Shown: positions 26,640 through 38,016, counted from the stretch's first letter. The stretch is DNA of 64,000 nt from Massilia eburnea (GCF_009720745.1 NZ_WNKX01000001.1:310001-374000), one strand, 5' to 3'. Made by a program: numbers and translations. Notes: generated from the sequence alone by a model not told the origin.

Positions 26640-28700
26640 ATGAATCCCACTATGAAGAAACTTGGCTGGGCCGGCATGTCGCTGCTGGGCGCCGCCTCGC
26701 TGGGCGTGATTGCCCTCAAGCGCGGCGAGCCCGTGAGCGCCATCTGGCTGGTGATTGCAGCCGTTTGCGTGTACCTGATTGCGTACCGCTTTTACAGCCT
26801 GTTTATCGCCAATAAGGTCATGGGCCTGGAGGCCAACCGCCTGACCCCGGCCTACAAGTACAACGACGGCCTGGATTACGTGCCGACCAATAAGAACGTG
26901 TTGTTCGGCCACCACTTCGCCGCCATTGCCGGCGCCGGCCCGCTGGTCGGCCCCGTGCTGGCGGCGCAGATGGGCTACCTGCCCGGCATGCTGTGGATCC
27001 TGGCAGGCGTGGTGTTCGCCGGCGCCGTGCAGGACTTCATGGTGCTGTTCATCTCGACCCGCCGCGACGGCCGCTCCCTGGGTGACTTGATCAAGTCCGA
27101 ACTGGGCCCCGTTCCTGGCAATATCGCGCTGCTGGGCACCTTCATGATCATGGTGATCATCCTGGCCGTGCTGGCCCTGATCGTGGTGAAAGCGCTGACG
27201 CACTCGCCATGGGGCTCCTTCACCGTGATGGCGACCATCCCGATCGCGCTGTTCATGGGCGTTTATACGCGCTACTTCCGCGTCGGCCGCATCGGCGAAG
27301 TGTCGCTGATCGGCTTCGTGCTGCTGATGCTGGCCATTTTCGGCGGCCAGGCAGTGCAGGAAAACCCTGCCCTGGCGCCGATGTTCAACTTCAGCGGCAC
27401 TGAACTGACCTGGATGCTGATCGGCTACGGCTTTATCGCCTCCGTGCTGCCGGTGTGGCTGCTGCTGGCGCCGCGCGACTACCTGTCCACCTTCCTCAAG
27501 ATCGGCACCATTGTCGGCCTGGCGCTGGGTATCGTGATCGTCTCGCCAATGTTGCAGATGCCTTCGCTGACCAAGTTCATCGACGGCACCGGCCCTGTCT
27601 GGACCGGCAACCTGTTCCCATTCCTGTTCATCACCATCGCCTGTGGCGCCGTTTCCGGCTTCCACGCGCTGATTTCCTCCGGCACCACGCCGAAGATGAT
27701 CGAGAACGAAACCCACGCCCGCTTCATCGGCTACGGCGCGATGCTGATGGAATCCTTCGTCGCCATCATGGCGCTGGTGGCTGCATCGACCATTGAGCCA
27801 GGCGTCTACTTCGCCATGAACAGCCCGGCCGCCCTGCTCGGCCCGACCGCCGAATCGGCCGCGCAAGCGATCTCGCAGTGGGGCTTCTACGTCACCCCTG
27901 ACATGCTGGTGCAAACCGCCAAGGACGTGGGCGAAGGCACCATCATCTCGCGCGCCGGCGGCGCACCGACCCTGGCGGTGGGCATGGCGCACATCCTGTC
28001 CAACGTCGTGGGCGGCAAAGCCATGATGGCGTTCTGGTACCACTTCGCCATCCTGTTCGAAGCGCTGTTCATCCTGACCGCCGTCGACGCCGGAACCCGC
28101 GCCGGCCGCTTCATGCTGCAAGACTTGCTGGGCACTTTCTCGCCGGCGCTGAAACGCACCGACTCCGTGTTCGCCAGCCTGCTGGCCACCGGCCTGTGCG
28201 TCGCCGCCTGGGGTTACTTCCTGTACCAGGGCGTGGTCGATCCGCTGGGCGGCATCAACACCCTGTGGCCGCTGTTCGGCATCGCCAACCAGATGCTCGC
28301 TGCGATTGCGCTGATCCTTGCCACCTGCGTGCTGTTCAAGATGAAGCGTGCGCAATACGCCTGGGTCACCGTGCTGCCAACCATCTGGCTGCTGATCTGC
28401 ACCCTGGTCGCCGGCTGGCAGAAGATCTTCGACGCCAATCCGAAGATCGGCTTCATGGCCCACGCAGCCAAGTACCAGGCTTCCCTGGCCGACGGCAAGG
28501 TGCTGGCGCCGGCCAAGTCGATGGAGCAGATGCATCAAGTGATCTTCAACGACTACCTGGACGCGGGCCTGGCAGCCTTCTTCATGATCGTCGTGGTCAG
28601 CGTGCTGGTATTCGGCGTGCGCACCGCGCTGGCGGCCTGGAACGCCAGCCGCCCAACCCACAACGAAGCCCCGGCCCAATACGCCGCTGCGGCCAAGTAA
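26640..28700 (+). CDS. cstA: CstA-family pyruvate/peptide transporter (carbon starvation protein A)
   Basis: A 686-residue inner-membrane protein of normal CstA length with about 16-18 hydrophobic segments. Family landmarks are YRFYSLFIANKVMGL, FGHHFAAIAGAGPLVGPVLA and AVQDFMVLFISTRRDGRSLG. ATG 26640 is chosen because GGAGGAG lies 6 bases upstream. CstA proteins take up pyruvate (and in some reports peptides) when carbon is limiting. It forms an operon with the small ybdD gene 4 bases downstream and is divergent from a Cache kinase/regulator pair that probably controls it. Confidence 0.95.
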   Translation: MNPTMKKLGWAGMSLLGAASLGVIALKRGEPVSAIWLVIAAVCVYLIAYRFYSLFIANKVMGLEANRLTPAYKYNDGLDYVPTNKNVLFGHHFAAIAGAGPLVGPVLAAQMGYLPGMLWILAGVVFAGAVQDFMVLFISTRRDGRSLGDLIKSELGPVPGNIALLGTFMIMVIILAVLALIVVKALTHSPWGSFTVMATIPIALFMGVYTRYFRVGRIGEVSLIGFVLLMLAIFGGQAVQENPALAPMFNFSGTELTWMLIGYGFIASVLPVWLLLAPRDYLSTFLKIGTIVGLALGIVIVSPMLQMPSLTKFIDGTGPVWTGNLFPFLFITIACGAVSGFHALISSGTTPKMIENETHARFIGYGAMLMESFVAIMALVAASTIEPGVYFAMNSPAALLGPTAESAAQAISQWGFYVTPDMLVQTAKDVGEGTIISRAGGAPTLAVGMAHILSNVVGGKAMMAFWYHFAILFEALFILTAVDAGTRAGRFMLQDLLGTFSPALKRTDSVFASLLATGLCVAAWGYFLYQGVVDPLGGINTLWPLFGIANQMLAAIALILATCVLFKMKRAQYAWVTVLPTIWLLICTLVAGWQKIFDANPKIGFMAHAAKYQASLADGKVLAPAKSMEQMHQVIFNDYLDAGLAAFFMIVVVSVLVFGVRTALAAWNASRPTHNEAPAQYAAAAK

Positions 28701-28704
28701 GACC

Positions 28705-28905
28705 ATGCTGGGCGAAATCGTCAAGGCAGGCCGCTACCTCGGACAGAGCATGCGGCTGATGTGCGGCCTGCCCGAATACGACACCTACGTCGCCCATCGC
28801 GAGACCACCCACCCGGGTGAGCCCGTGATGAGCTACGAAGAATTCTTCCGCGAGCGGCAAGAAGCCCGCTACGGCGGCGCCGGCAAGCGCGGCGGCTGCT
28901 GCTAA
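28705..28905 (+). CDS. ybdD: YbdD/YjiX-family small protein
   Basis: A 66-residue protein that follows cstA by 4 bases, as ybdD follows cstA in enterobacteria. It has the family sequence MRLMCGLPEYDTYVAH and YEEFFRERQEARYGG and ends in a Cys-Cys pair. YbdD-type proteins are reported to be needed for activity of CstA/BtsT-type pyruvate transport. Confidence 0.9.
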   Translation: MLGEIVKAGRYLGQSMRLMCGLPEYDTYVAHRETTHPGEPVMSYEEFFRERQEARYGGAGKRGGCC

Positions 28906-28907
28906 GG

Positions 28908-28986
28908 TAAAAGTCGGGGTCAGCTCTGGCAATCGGACATTTCGCTGTGCGAAATGTCCGATTGCCAGAGCTGACCCCGACTTTTA
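28908..28986. repeat. 79-base perfect palindrome (38-base arms), REP-like
   Basis: Two exact 38-base complementary arms (28908-28945 and 28949-28986) flank a 3-base loop. The outer part contains AAAAGTCGGGGTCAG, the inner part CATTTCGC. It lies between ybdD and the hybrid kinase gene. It may end cstA-ybdD transcripts, but its length and GGGGTCAG core resemble dispersed REP elements associated with Y1 (RAYT) transposases. Confidence 0.9.
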
Positions 28987-29079
28987 CTGTGCCAGTAACT
29001 GAATCTTAGAGCCAGATCAAAGTGTCGAAATTCTTAGCATTTATTCTTTGCCCGATGGAATCGTCCTTCGGCGGCGAAA

Positions 29080-32064
29080 ATGCTCAACTTCGAACGGTCC
29101 GGCCTAAGCCAGAAACTGACCATCATCTCGGTGCTCACCACCGGCAGCGCTTTGCTGCTGGTGTTCGCGGCGTTTGCCGTGGCCTCCATCGTTTCCCACA
29201 CCAGCGAGGAACGCAAGCAGCTTACCTCGCTGGCTGACGTCATCGGCGCGAATAGCGTCGCTTCCCTGCTCTACTCGGACCGCCCGACTGCCGAGCAGGC
29301 GCTGGCCGCGCTGGCGGTCAAGAGCGATATCACACGCGCCGCCCTGTTCGACCGCGACGGCCAGCTGTTTGCCGCCTATCCGTCCCTGCGCGAGCTGGCG
29401 CCCGGCGGACTGGATACCGCGCGCCTGCACCTGCTGTCGGAAGGCGAACTGGCCGAACATGACGGCCCGCCCTGGGCGCCGCGCCTGCGGCTTTACCGGC
29501 CGGTGCGGGTACGCCAGCATGTGATCGGGGCGGTGATGATCGAGGCCGGGCAGGCTTCGCTGTGGCTGGGCATCCTGCGCAACCTTGGCATCACCGCGCT
29601 CGCCACGGCTTCTTCGTTCTGGCTGGCGCTGGTGCTGTCGGCGCGCTTCCGCGAGGGCATCGCCGCGCCCATCGCGCAGCTGATCGCGGCGGCGGACAAG
29701 GTAAGCAGCAGCCAGACCTACGCCCAGCTGCAGCACCAGCGCAGCGATGAACTGGGCACGCTGATTGACAGCTTCAACGGCATGCTGGCGCAGATCGAGA
29801 GCCGGGATACCAAGCTGGCGCAATACCGCGGCGAACTGGAACGCCAGGTCAGCATCCGCACCGCGCAGCTGGAAAAAGCCAAGGATTCGGCGGAGGCGGC
29901 GAGCCAGGCCAAAAGCGCCTTCCTGGCCAATATGTCGCATGAAATCCGCACGCCGATGAACGGGGTGCTGGGCATGGCGGAACTGCTGGCGGCCACCGAG
30001 CTGACCGAAACCCAGCGCAACTACACCAGCATGGTGCGCCGTTCGGGCGAGCACCTGCTGGTGATCATCAACGACATCCTCGATTTCTCCAAGGTGGAAG
30101 CAGGCAAGCTGACGGTCGAATACATCAACTTCAACCTGCGCGAATTGCTGGACGATATCGAGAACGTTTTTGCGCCGCAGGCACAGGCCAAGGGCATCGA
30201 AATGGAGTTCGCGGTAGCGAACAATATTCCGCTGGCCATCTGCGGCGATCCTAACCGGCTGCGCCAGGTGATCGTCAACCTGCTCGGGAACGCCGTCAAA
30301 TTCACCGACCAGGGACGGATCAAGGTCGCGGTGCGGGTGGCGGAGGAGGATTCGCAATCGGCGCGGCTGCGCGTGGAAGTGCACGATACCGGCATCGGTG
30401 TCACCCGCGAGGCGCGGGCACATATCTTCGATTCGTTTTCACAGGGGGACGGTTCGACCACGCGCAAGCATGGCGGTACTGGCCTGGGCCTGGCCATCTC
30501 CAAGCAGCTGGTGGAGCTGATGGGCGGCTCAATCGGGGTCGATAACGCCCTCGGGCATGGTTCGGTGTTCTGGTTCACCGTGCAGTTCGACAAGCGGCGG
30601 GTAGAGGCGGACGACGCGGGCTTCCAGCAGAAGCCGACCAAAGGATTGCGGGCGCTGGTCGTGGACCGCCAGGCGGAGAGCGCGCTGGCGCTGCAACGCC
30701 TGCTGGCGCGCTGGCACCTGCACGGCACTTGTGCACCGAGTGCGGCGGATGCCTTGCGTGAGCTGCATGCGGCGGCGGCACGCGGTGCGCCCTACGACGT
30801 CGCGCTGCTGGACATGGGGCTGGACGATATCGGCGGCCTGGCGCTGGCGGCCGAGATCAAATCCGACCCCGATATTTCTGCGGTGCGCGTCATCCTGCTG
30901 GCCTCCGAGCGCAATGCGGCGGATCCCGTGCAGCGGCGGGCCGCCGGGGTGGCGTTCCAGCTGATCAAGCCAGCGCGCGAGCCGGACCTGTATGACTGCA
31001 TCGTCACCCCGCTGCGCGCCAGCGAGGGCGTTGCCGTGTCGTCGCTGGCCGGCGTCGCGGCGCCGCATGCCGCGCCGCGCCCGCGCCCTGGGCAGCGGCC
31101 GCGCGCCCTGCTGGCTGAAGACAATCCGGTCAACGTGGAAGTCGCATCGGCCATGCTGCGCGGCCTGGGCATGGAGGTCGCTTGCGCGTCCAACGGCGAG
31201 GAAGCGCTGGCGGCGGTGCGGGCGGGCGATTACGACCTGGTGCTGATGGACTGCATGATGCCGGTGATGGATGGCATGGCTGCCACGGCCGAAATCCGCC
31301 GCCTCGAGCAGCAGCGCGGCCGCGCACGCGCCACGCCGATCGTCGCCATTACCGCCAACGCGCTGCAGGGCGACCGGGAACGCTGCCTTGCGGCGGGCAT
31401 GGATGATTACATCAGCAAGCCGTTTTCACAGCAAGCGCTGGCCGACACGCTTGGCCGCTGGGTTGCCTTGCCGCGCCCTGCGCCAGCCGGGCATACGCCG
31501 CCGCCCCGTTCAGCCTCCCACCCGGCGCAAGGCGGTCCGCCGCCGGCGCCGGCCGCGTCGGCATCCGCCGTTCCCCCAGCCTGCCTGAATGGATCCGCCC
31601 CCCATGCCGGACAGCTGCACGCCAGCGCCATGGCGACGCTTTGCCACAGCACGTCCGTCGGCACAGCGCCCCGCCAGGCCGCGCAAGTGGCCGCGCTGGA
31701 CGCCGCCCCGGCTGCCATCAACCCGGCGGCGCTGAACGCCATCTGCGCCCTCAGCCCGGGCCAGGGCAAGGCGCTGCTGCGGCGCGTGCTGGAAGCCTTC
31801 CTGCAAGACACGCCGCGCCAGATCACGGCACTACGCGAGGCCACCGCAGGCAGCGACACCAGCGCCATCCGCAAAACGGCGCACAGCCTGAAATCCAGCA
31901 GCGCCAACGTGGGCGCCGACGCGCTGGCAAAACTGTTCAGGGAGATGGAACAAATGGCGCGTGCCGAGCAGACCGAGGGCGCGGCCGACCTGTTGGCGCA
32001 GCTGGAGCGCGAATTCCAGTCAGTGCGGCAATCGCTCAGCATCATCCTGGCCAAGGGAGCATGA
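29080..32064 (+). CDS. Hybrid sensor histidine kinase with two receivers and an Hpt domain
   Basis: A 994-residue membrane kinase. N-terminal transmembrane helix (about 12-37), periplasmic sensor of CHASE8-like appearance (40-150), second helix (about 160-185), HAMP linker, HisKA with phospho-His in [11 protein letters not shown] (His287), HATPase (about 390-505, with the G-boxes), a first receiver (520-640, acidic pair reduced to VVDRQ, Asp in LLDMGL), a second canonical receiver (670-790, [19 protein letters not shown]), a Pro/Ala linker and an Hpt domain with [12 protein letters not shown] (about 934). It precedes a REC-GGDEF-EAL gene by 4 bases, which is the likely phosphorelay output. 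Confidence 0.93.
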   Translation: MLNFERSGLSQKLTIISVLTTGSALLLVFAAFAVASIVSHTSEERKQLTSLADVIGANSVASLLYSDRPTAEQALAALAVKSDITRAALFDRDGQLFAAYPSLRELAPGGLDTARLHLLSEGELAEHDGPPWAPRLRLYRPVRVRQHVIGAVMIEAGQASLWLGILRNLGITALATASSFWLALVLSARFREGIAAPIAQLIAAADKVSSSQTYAQLQHQRSDELGTLIDSFNGMLAQIESRDTKLAQYRGELERQVSIRTAQLEKAKDSAEAASQAKSAFLANMSHEIRTPMNGVLGMAELLAATELTETQRNYTSMVRRSGEHLLVIINDILDFSKVEAGKLTVEYINFNLRELLDDIENVFAPQAQAKGIEMEFAVANNIPLAICGDPNRLRQVIVNLLGNAVKFTDQGRIKVAVRVAEEDSQSARLRVEVHDTGIGVTREARAHIFDSFSQGDGSTTRKHGGTGLGLAISKQLVELMGGSIGVDNALGHGSVFWFTVQFDKRRVEADDAGFQQKPTKGLRALVVDRQAESALALQRLLARWHLHGTCAPSAADALRELHAAAARGAPYDVALLDMGLDDIGGLALAAEIKSDPDISAVRVILLASERNAADPVQRRAAGVAFQLIKPAREPDLYDCIVTPLRASEGVAVSSLAGVAAPHAAPRPRPGQRPRALLAEDNPVNVEVASAMLRGLGMEVACASNGEEALAAVRAGDYDLVLMDCMMPVMDGMAATAEIRRLEQQRGRARATPIVAITANALQGDRERCLAAGMDDYISKPFSQQALADTLGRWVALPRPAPAGHTPPPRSASHPAQGGPPPAPAASASAVPPACLNGSAPHAGQLHASAMATLCHSTSVGTAPRQAAQVAALDAAPAAINPAALNAICALSPGQGKALLRRVLEAFLQDTPRQITALREATAGSDTSAIRKTAHSLKSSSANVGADALAKLFREMEQMARAEQTEGAADLLAQLEREFQSVRQSLSIILAKGA

Positions 32065-32068
32065 AATC

Positions 32069-34156
32069 ATGGCAGCGCTCTATTCCCCCAAACGCGGCAC
32101 CGTACTGGTGGCGGATGACGATCCCGTCATGCGCCTGCTGATGCTTGAAATGCTGGCCCAGGTCGGGCTGGACGCAGTGGAGGCGAGCGACGGCCGCGCC
32201 GCAGTGGCCAGCTTCCGCGACAATGCGCCCGACCTGGTGCTGCTTGACGTCGACATGCCGCTGCTGGACGGCTTCTCCGTCTGCCGCGCCATCCGCAAGC
32301 TGGAAGGCCCGTCCCACGTCCCCGTCATCATGGTCACCGGAGGCGACGACCTGGAAGCCGTGACGCAAGCTTATGAAGCCGGCGCCACCGACTTCGTCTC
32401 CAAGCCGATCAACTGGCCCATCCTCGGCCACCGCGTGCTGTACGTGCTGCGCGCCAGCGACGCCATTTCCCGCCTGCGCATCGCCGATGCCCACAACCGC
32501 GCCGTGCTGGCGGCCATCCCCGACACCTTCTTCCGCCTCAGCGCAGACGGCTACTACCTCGATTACGAGGAAGGCCACGAGCCCAGCACCGATTTCGCCA
32601 GCCGCGAATGCGTGGGCCGCCATATCCGCGACGTGCTGCCGCCGCAGATCGCCATGCGCATGCTGGACCAGCTCTCGGCCGTGCTGCACTCGGCCTCCGT
32701 GCACTCGGTCGACTACGAACTGACGCGAGAAGGCGTCAGCCACCATTTCGAAGCGCGCCTGGTGGGCACCGCGTCGGGCGAAGTGCTTGGCCTGGTGCGC
32801 GATATCAGCGAACGCAAACGCGCGGAGGAACAGATCCGCAAGCTGGCCTATTGCGATAGCCTGACCGGCATTCCCAACCGCCAGGCCTTCCTGGAAACAC
32901 TGGAAAACGAACTGGAACGCTCGCGGCGCGAACAGCGCAAATTTGCCATCCTTTTCATGGACCTGGACTCGTTCAAGCGCATCAACGACACGCTGGGCCA
33001 CAATGTCGGCGACCTGCTGCTGCAGATCGTCACCGAGCGCCTGCGCGAGACGATACGGCCCGGCGACCACCTGTGCAGCCTGGCGCGCCTTGGCGGCGAC
33101 GAATTCACCATCCTGCTGCCCGATATCGAGCGCGTGGACGATGCGTTGGCGGTGGCGCACCGTGTGAAAGACGCCATGCGGCGCCCCTTCAACCTGGACG
33201 GCCATGAAATCTTCGTCACTGCCAGCATCGGCATTTCGCTTTATCCCGAAGACGGCGAAGATTGCACTTCCCTGCTCAAATTTGCCGACACCGCCATGTA
33301 CCATGCGAAGAACTGCGGCAAGAACAACGCCAAGCTGTACAGCTCCTCCCTGACCATGCAGATCATGAGCCACATCAAGCTGGAGGTCGGCCTACGCAAA
33401 GCCTTGCAGAACAACGAGCTTTACCTGCTGTACCAGCCGCAGGTCGACGTGCCGACCACGCGCATCGTCGGCGTGGAGGCGCTGATACGCTGGCGCCATC
33501 CCGAACACGGCATCATCCCACCGACGGAATTCATCCCGCTGGCCGAGGAAACTGGGCTGATCGTGCCGATCGGCGAATGGGTCCTGCGCACAGCCTGCCA
33601 TCAGGCCTGCGCCTGGAAACGGGAATGCGAACGGCCGATCCGGATGGCGGTCAACCTGTCGGCGCGCCAGTTCAAGGACGAAAACCTGGCGCAGATCGTA
33701 CTGGCCGTGCTGCACGACACCGGCCTCGATCCCAGCCTGCTGGAACTGGAGCTGACCGAAGGCACCCTGATGGACAATGCCCTGGCCACCCTGGCCACGC
33801 TGGAACAGCTGCGCGGCATTGGCGTGTTCCTGTCGATCGACGATTTCGGCACCGGCTACTCGTCCATGAGCTATCTGAAACGCTTCGACGTGCGCGCGCT
33901 GAAGATCGACAAGAGCTTCATCAGCGGCCTGCCGCAAGACAGCGAAAACGCCGCCATCACGCGCGCCATCATCGCGATGGCGCACGGCTTGAAAATGATC
34001 GTGGTGGCGGAAGGCGTCGAAACCCGGGAACAGCTCGACCTCCTGAAGCATTACGGCTGCGACATGGCCCAAGGCTACCTGCTCGGCCGCCCAGCCCCGC
34101 AGGACGCCATCAGCCAGATGCTGGCTTGCGCGGGATCAAGTGCTGCGGCGGTCTAG
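32069..34156 (+). CDS. REC-PAS-GGDEF-EAL response regulator
   Basis: A 695-residue regulator starting at ATG 32069, 4 bases after the hybrid kinase stop; the longer frame lies inside that gene. Order: receiver (5-125, VADDDPVMR, phospho-Asp in [17 protein letters not shown]), PAS-like region (150-260), GGDEF domain with intact GGDEF (342-346), EAL domain with EALIRWRHP (about 470) and [16 protein letters not shown]. Both the cyclase and phosphodiesterase motifs are intact. It probably converts the upstream kinase signal into c-di-GMP change. Its end overlaps recR by 21 bases, convergently. Confidence 0.93.
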   Translation: MAALYSPKRGTVLVADDDPVMRLLMLEMLAQVGLDAVEASDGRAAVASFRDNAPDLVLLDVDMPLLDGFSVCRAIRKLEGPSHVPVIMVTGGDDLEAVTQAYEAGATDFVSKPINWPILGHRVLYVLRASDAISRLRIADAHNRAVLAAIPDTFFRLSADGYYLDYEEGHEPSTDFASRECVGRHIRDVLPPQIAMRMLDQLSAVLHSASVHSVDYELTREGVSHHFEARLVGTASGEVLGLVRDISERKRAEEQIRKLAYCDSLTGIPNRQAFLETLENELERSRREQRKFAILFMDLDSFKRINDTLGHNVGDLLLQIVTERLRETIRPGDHLCSLARLGGDEFTILLPDIERVDDALAVAHRVKDAMRRPFNLDGHEIFVTASIGISLYPEDGEDCTSLLKFADTAMYHAKNCGKNNAKLYSSSLTMQIMSHIKLEVGLRKALQNNELYLLYQPQVDVPTTRIVGVEALIRWRHPEHGIIPPTEFIPLAEETGLIVPIGEWVLRTACHQACAWKRECERPIRMAVNLSARQFKDENLAQIVLAVLHDTGLDPSLLELELTEGTLMDNALATLATLEQLRGIGVFLSIDDFGTGYSSMSYLKRFDVRALKIDKSFISGLPQDSENAAITRAIIAMAHGLKMIVVAEGVETREQLDLLKHYGCDMAQGYLLGRPAPQDAISQMLACAGSSAAAV

Positions 34157-34726
34157 CATGGCGCGGGCGATGGTGCCGGCGTCGACGTATTCGAGTTCGC
34201 CGCCGACGGGCACGCCGCGTGCCAGGCGGGTCACGGCCAGGCCACGGGCTTTCAGCATTTCGCTGATGTAGTGGGCGGTGGCTTCGCCTTCATTGGTGAA
34301 ATTGGTCGCCAGGACCACTTCTTCCACCACGCCGTCGGCGGCGCGCGCCAGCAGCTTTTCGAGGTGGATATCCTTGGGGCCGATGCCGTCCAGCGGCGAC
34401 AGGCGCCCCATCAGGACGAAGTAAAGGCCCTTGTAGGTCAGCGTGGATTCGATCATCACCTGGTCCGCCGGCGTTTCGACCACGCACAGCTGGCGCTTGT
34501 CGCGCGTTTCATCGGCGCAGGTGTCGCAGATGTCGGTTTCGGTGAAGGTATTGCACAGGGCGCAATGGTGTACCTGTTCCACCGCCTGGTACAAGGCGCG
34601 CGACAGCATGGCGGCGCCTTCACGGTCATGCTGCAGCAGGTGGAAAGCCATGCGCTGCGCCGACTTGGGGCCAACGCCAGGCAGGCGGCGCAGCGCCTCC
34701 GTCAGGAATTCAAAGGACTTCGCCAT
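34136..34726 (-). CDS. recR: Recombination mediator RecR
   Basis: A 196-residue RecR of normal length. It shows the N-terminal helix-hairpin-helix ([20 protein letters not shown]), the four-cysteine zinc finger ([16 protein letters not shown]) and the Toprim domain ([40 protein letters not shown]). It works with RecF/RecO to load RecA on gapped DNA. It is the last gene of the dnaX-ybaB-yciI-like-recR unit. Confidence 0.97.
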   Translation of the reverse strand: MAKSFEFLTEALRRLPGVGPKSAQRMAFHLLQHDREGAAMLSRALYQAVEQVHHCALCNTFTETDICDTCADETRDKRQLCVVETPADQVMIESTLTYKGLYFVLMGRLSPLDGIGPKDIHLEKLLARAADGVVEEVVLATNFTNEGEATAHYISEMLKARGLAVTRLARGVPVGGELEYVDAGTIARAMLDRRST

Positions 34727-34730
34727 TGGC

Positions 34731-35021
34731 TCAGGATTGCTTGAAGGCGCTCAGGAAATCGGCCGTCTTCGTAGGCACGAATTCGGTGATGGTGTAGCTG
34801 GCGGCCCCCGCTTCGTTGAAGGGATCCAGCTCGATCACCGCTTCGATATCGGCCCGGCTGTCGGCCGTTGCCAGGATCACGCCGCCGGTGCGTGGCACCA
34901 GGCGGCCGGACATCAGGAACATGCCGTTGGCGTATTGCTCACGCAAGTACTCGCTGTGGGCAGCCAGGAGCTTGTCGATCTCCTCGGCCGGTTTCAGGTA
35001 AGTGAGCGTGATGATGAACAT
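34731..35021 (-). CDS. YciI-like family protein
   Basis: A 96-residue ferredoxin-like (dimeric alpha-beta barrel) protein of the YciI/YCII type: [38 protein letters not shown], then [16 protein letters not shown]. The conserved His and Asp of the family are visible. Function in this family is mostly unknown. Its position between ybaB and recR, 4 bases before recR, is an insertion into the usual dnaX-ybaB-recR order. Confidence 0.8.
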   Translation of the reverse strand: MFIITLTYLKPAEEIDKLLAAHSEYLREQYANGMFLMSGRLVPRTGGVILATADSRADIEAVIELDPFNEAGAASYTITEFVPTKTADFLSAFKQS

Positions 35022-35030
35022 GATATTCGA

Positions 35031-35357
35031 TCAGAATGGCATCTTGAAGCCAGGCGGCAGCGGCAGGCCGGCGGTCAGGCCGCTCATTTTTTCGGTAGCA
35101 GTGGCTTCGGCTTTGCGAACGGCGTCGTTAAAGGCGGCAGCTACCAGGTCTTCCAGCATGTCCTTGTCGTCGCCCAGCAGCGACGGGTCGATCGATACGC
35201 GCTTGACGTCGTTCTTGCAGGTCATCACGACCTTAACCATGCCGGCGCCAGCCTGGCCTTCCACTTCGATCAGGGCCAGCGCTTCCTGCGCCTTCTTCAT
35301 GTTGTCCTGCATGGCTTGCGCTTGTTTCATCAGGCCGGCCAATTGGTTCTTCATCAT
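35031..35357 (-). CDS. ybaB: YbaB/EbfC nucleoid-associated protein
   Basis: A 108-residue protein with the YbaB pattern: [50 protein letters not shown] and a C-terminal [16 protein letters not shown]. It binds DNA as a dimer and is normally encoded between dnaX and recR, as here. Confidence 0.95.
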   Translation of the reverse strand: MMKNQLAGLMKQAQAMQDNMKKAQEALALIEVEGQAGAGMVKVVMTCKNDVKRVSIDPSLLGDDKDMLEDLVAAAFNDAVRKAEATATEKMSGLTAGLPLPPGFKMPF

Positions 35358-35394
35358 GGTGTGGTTCTCCGTATTTCGGTGTTGAGTATATTGG

Positions 35395-38016
35395 TTAGTG
35401 CGCGGGCGTCATCGGCGCCACGATCGAGCCGGGCACGATGAAGGCGCCGAAATCGCGCACCATTGCTTTGATAAATGGATCGGCGGCGACCGATTCTTCG
35501 GCGGCGCGCTGGCAGTTGTCGCGGTGGAGCTGGGCTTCGACGCTGGTGGTGTACCAGGCCTTGCCGATTTCCGTCTCAACGCGGGCGGCGCGTCCAAAGC
35601 GCTCGGTCAGCGCGGAGGTCAGTTTTTCCACATTGGCCGGGGTGGCCCAGGTTTCGATCGGGCAGCGGATGCGGAACACGGCCATATTGCCGTCGAAGGT
35701 GCAGCTGACCAATTCGGCCTGGGTTGCCAGTTGCTGCGCCACGCCGCGCAAAGGCAGGTGGGCGGCCAGCGCTGGCCAATTGCCGTCCCAGCCCAATTCG
35801 GGGACTGGGGTGATGACGTATTCGTATGGTGCTTTCGCTGGCGCTGCGGCGCGTTGCTGTGGTGCTGCTTGCGGCATGCCGCCAAGGTGCTCGGCGCCGG
35901 CAGGCACGGCGGATTCTTCGGAGAAATCGGTTACCCAAGGCGGCAGGTCGTCTTCTTCCGCCTGTTGCTGCACTGGGGCGGCGCGGCGCTGCTGCACTTG
36001 CGGCGGGGCTTCCATGACGGCTGCGGCGCCGCCCTGCTCATCCCAAGGTGCGCTGGCTTGCGCGGATGGTGCGCTTGGGACGGGAGCGTCTTCCCACGGT
36101 GCGGGTGCACGTGCTGCGGCCGGCGCGGCAGGAGCGGTGTGGTTCGCGGCATGCGCTGGGGCCTGCTGCATCGCAGTTCGCGATGCGGAAGCCGGGGTTG
36201 CGTGTGCTGCGGCAGGCGCTGAGGCAGGCGATACCGACGCGTCGGCTTGCGGCGCTGCCGGACGTGCTGGCGCAGGAGGGCGTTGACCCGTGCGGGCAGC
36301 GGCTGCGGCGCGCGCGGCTTCCAGCGCGGCGGTGATGGCCATTTTCGCTGGGCTCATCGGACGGCCATCTGCGGCCGGTGCAGGCTGCGGCGCAGGCCCA
36401 GGTGCAGGCGCTTGTGCAGGAGCGGCGGCTGGCTGCGGTGCGGCTGGCGCAGCGGGCGCGGCGAATTCTGGCGCGGACGCAGGAGCGGCAGATGCGGCCG
36501 GCGCAACAGCCGAAAGCGCCGATGTGGCGGCGACTGGTCCAGATGCGGGGGCACCAGGCACGGGCGCGGCACCGGCTGGATCGCTGACAGCAGGCGCGGA
36601 TGCGGTGGCAGCAGGCACGGATGCGGTGGCGGCAGGCACGGCGGCGGAAGGCACGCTGGCGAGATGCGAGGCGGATGCGGCGTTGGCGGCTTGCGCGGCG
36701 GCTTGCGCAACTTGCTGGACCGGCGGCGCTGGCGGCACGGACGGCGCAACGGCCGCCGCGGCATGGACTGATGCCGGCTGGCCGACCGGGACACTCATGC
36801 GGTCCGCCGTCGCAGCGCTGGCCGCCATGGCGGCGGCGGCTGCGGCACGGGCCGGATTCGCGCCCGCTGGACGAGCCGCTACCGGGGCGCCGGCCGGTTG
36901 GCCTTCTGCCCCGCCGATACCGGGCCGAAAGGCAAGCATGCGTAACAGCGTCATGGAGAAGCCGGCATATTCGTCAGGCGCCAGCCCCAGCTCATTCCGC
37001 CCATGCACAGCGATCTGGTAATACAGCTGCACTTCTTCGGCATCGAAGAGGCCAGCCAGGCGCACGATATCGTTATATTCAGGCAGGTCCGGCGGCACCG
37101 CGGAAGGCACGGTCTGCGCCAGCGCAATCCGGTGCAGCAAAGTACCCAGGTCCTGCAGCGCGCCGTTGTAGGACAGCGAACGCGTCGCCATTTCATCGGC
37201 CACCGCCATCAAATCAGCGCCGTCCTTGTTGGCCAGCGCATCGAGCAGGCGCACCAGGTAGGACTGGTCCAGCGCACCCAGCATGCCCTGCACCGCATCC
37301 AGCGTCACAGCGCCGGCGGCGTAGGCAATCGCCTGGTCGGTCAAAGACAATGCATCGCGCATGGAACCGTGCGCGCCCTGCGCCAGCAAGCGCAAGGCCG
37401 GCTGCTCGAACACCACGTTTTCCTGGCCCAGGATATTTTCCAGGTGGCCAACGATATGCCCCGGCGGCATCTGCTTCAGGTTGAACTGCAGGCAGCGCGA
37501 CAGCACGGTGACGGGAATCTTTTGCGGATCGGTGGTCGCCAGGATGAACTTCACATGCTCCGGCGGTTCCTCCAGCGTCTTCAGCATCGCGTTGAAGGCG
37601 TGGTTGGTCAGCATGTGCACCTCGTCGATCATATAGACCTTGAAGCGCGCATTGGACGGTGCGTACACCGCCTGCTCCAGCAGTTGCGCCATCTCGTCGA
37701 CACCGCGGTTGGACGCCGCGTCCATCTCAACATAGTCGACAAAGCGGCCGCCATCGATCGCGGTACAAGCCTCGCACACGCCGCAGGGGGTGGCCGTGAT
37801 GCCGCCGTTGCCGTCCGGGCCGACGCAATTGAGCGACTTGGCCAGGATACGGGACAGCGTCGTCTTGCCGACACCGCGCGTCCCGGTAAACAGGTAGGCA
37901 TGGTGCAGGCGCCCGGTGTGCAGCGCGTGGGTCAGCGCACGGACAACGTGCTCCTGGCCGACGAGCGTTTCAAAGTTCCGGGGGCGGTATTTGCGAGCGA
38001 GGACTTGATAGGACAT
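35395..38016 (-). CDS. dnaX: DNA polymerase III subunit gamma/tau
   Basis: An 873-residue clamp-loader ATPase. Residues 1-370 hold the AAA+ module with Walker [10 protein letters not shown], the zinc cysteines (CGVCEAC), DEVHML and sensor residues in [17 protein letters not shown]. Residues about 375-720 are a very long Ala/Pro/Val-rich linker with short repeats (PAATAS), and the C-terminal 140 residues resemble the tau domain binding the polymerase alpha subunit. The protein is longer than E. coli DnaX (643) because of the linker. No obvious A-rich slippery site for a gamma form was seen. Confidence 0.96.
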   Translation of the reverse strand: MSYQVLARKYRPRNFETLVGQEHVVRALTHALHTGRLHHAYLFTGTRGVGKTTLSRILAKSLNCVGPDGNGGITATPCGVCEACTAIDGGRFVDYVEMDAASNRGVDEMAQLLEQAVYAPSNARFKVYMIDEVHMLTNHAFNAMLKTLEEPPEHVKFILATTDPQKIPVTVLSRCLQFNLKQMPPGHIVGHLENILGQENVVFEQPALRLLAQGAHGSMRDALSLTDQAIAYAAGAVTLDAVQGMLGALDQSYLVRLLDALANKDGADLMAVADEMATRSLSYNGALQDLGTLLHRIALAQTVPSAVPPDLPEYNDIVRLAGLFDAEEVQLYYQIAVHGRNELGLAPDEYAGFSMTLLRMLAFRPGIGGAEGQPAGAPVAARPAGANPARAAAAAAMAASAATADRMSVPVGQPASVHAAAAVAPSVPPAPPVQQVAQAAAQAANAASASHLASVPSAAVPAATASVPAATASAPAVSDPAGAAPVPGAPASGPVAATSALSAVAPAASAAPASAPEFAAPAAPAAPQPAAAPAQAPAPGPAPQPAPAADGRPMSPAKMAITAALEAARAAAAARTGQRPPAPARPAAPQADASVSPASAPAAAHATPASASRTAMQQAPAHAANHTAPAAPAAARAPAPWEDAPVPSAPSAQASAPWDEQGGAAAVMEAPPQVQQRRAAPVQQQAEEDDLPPWVTDFSEESAVPAGAEHLGGMPQAAPQQRAAAPAKAPYEYVITPVPELGWDGNWPALAAHLPLRGVAQQLATQAELVSCTFDGNMAVFRIRCPIETWATPANVEKLTSALTERFGRAARVETEIGKAWYTTSVEAQLHRDNCQRAAEESVAADPFIKAMVRDFGAFIVPGSIVAPMTPAH

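Noticed and set aside
26619..28724. A 701-codon minus-strand open frame opposite cstA
   Set aside because: His/Gln/Gly/Asp-rich antisense translation of a well-supported transporter gene.
36590..36650. Tandem DNA repeats in dnaX as a CRISPR-like or mobile repeat
   Set aside because: They are in-frame codon repeats encoding PAATAS units of the linker; no spacers or associated genes.
36290..37021. An Ala/Gly-rich plus-strand frame inside dnaX
   Set aside because: It mirrors the low-complexity linker of DnaX and has no independent signals.
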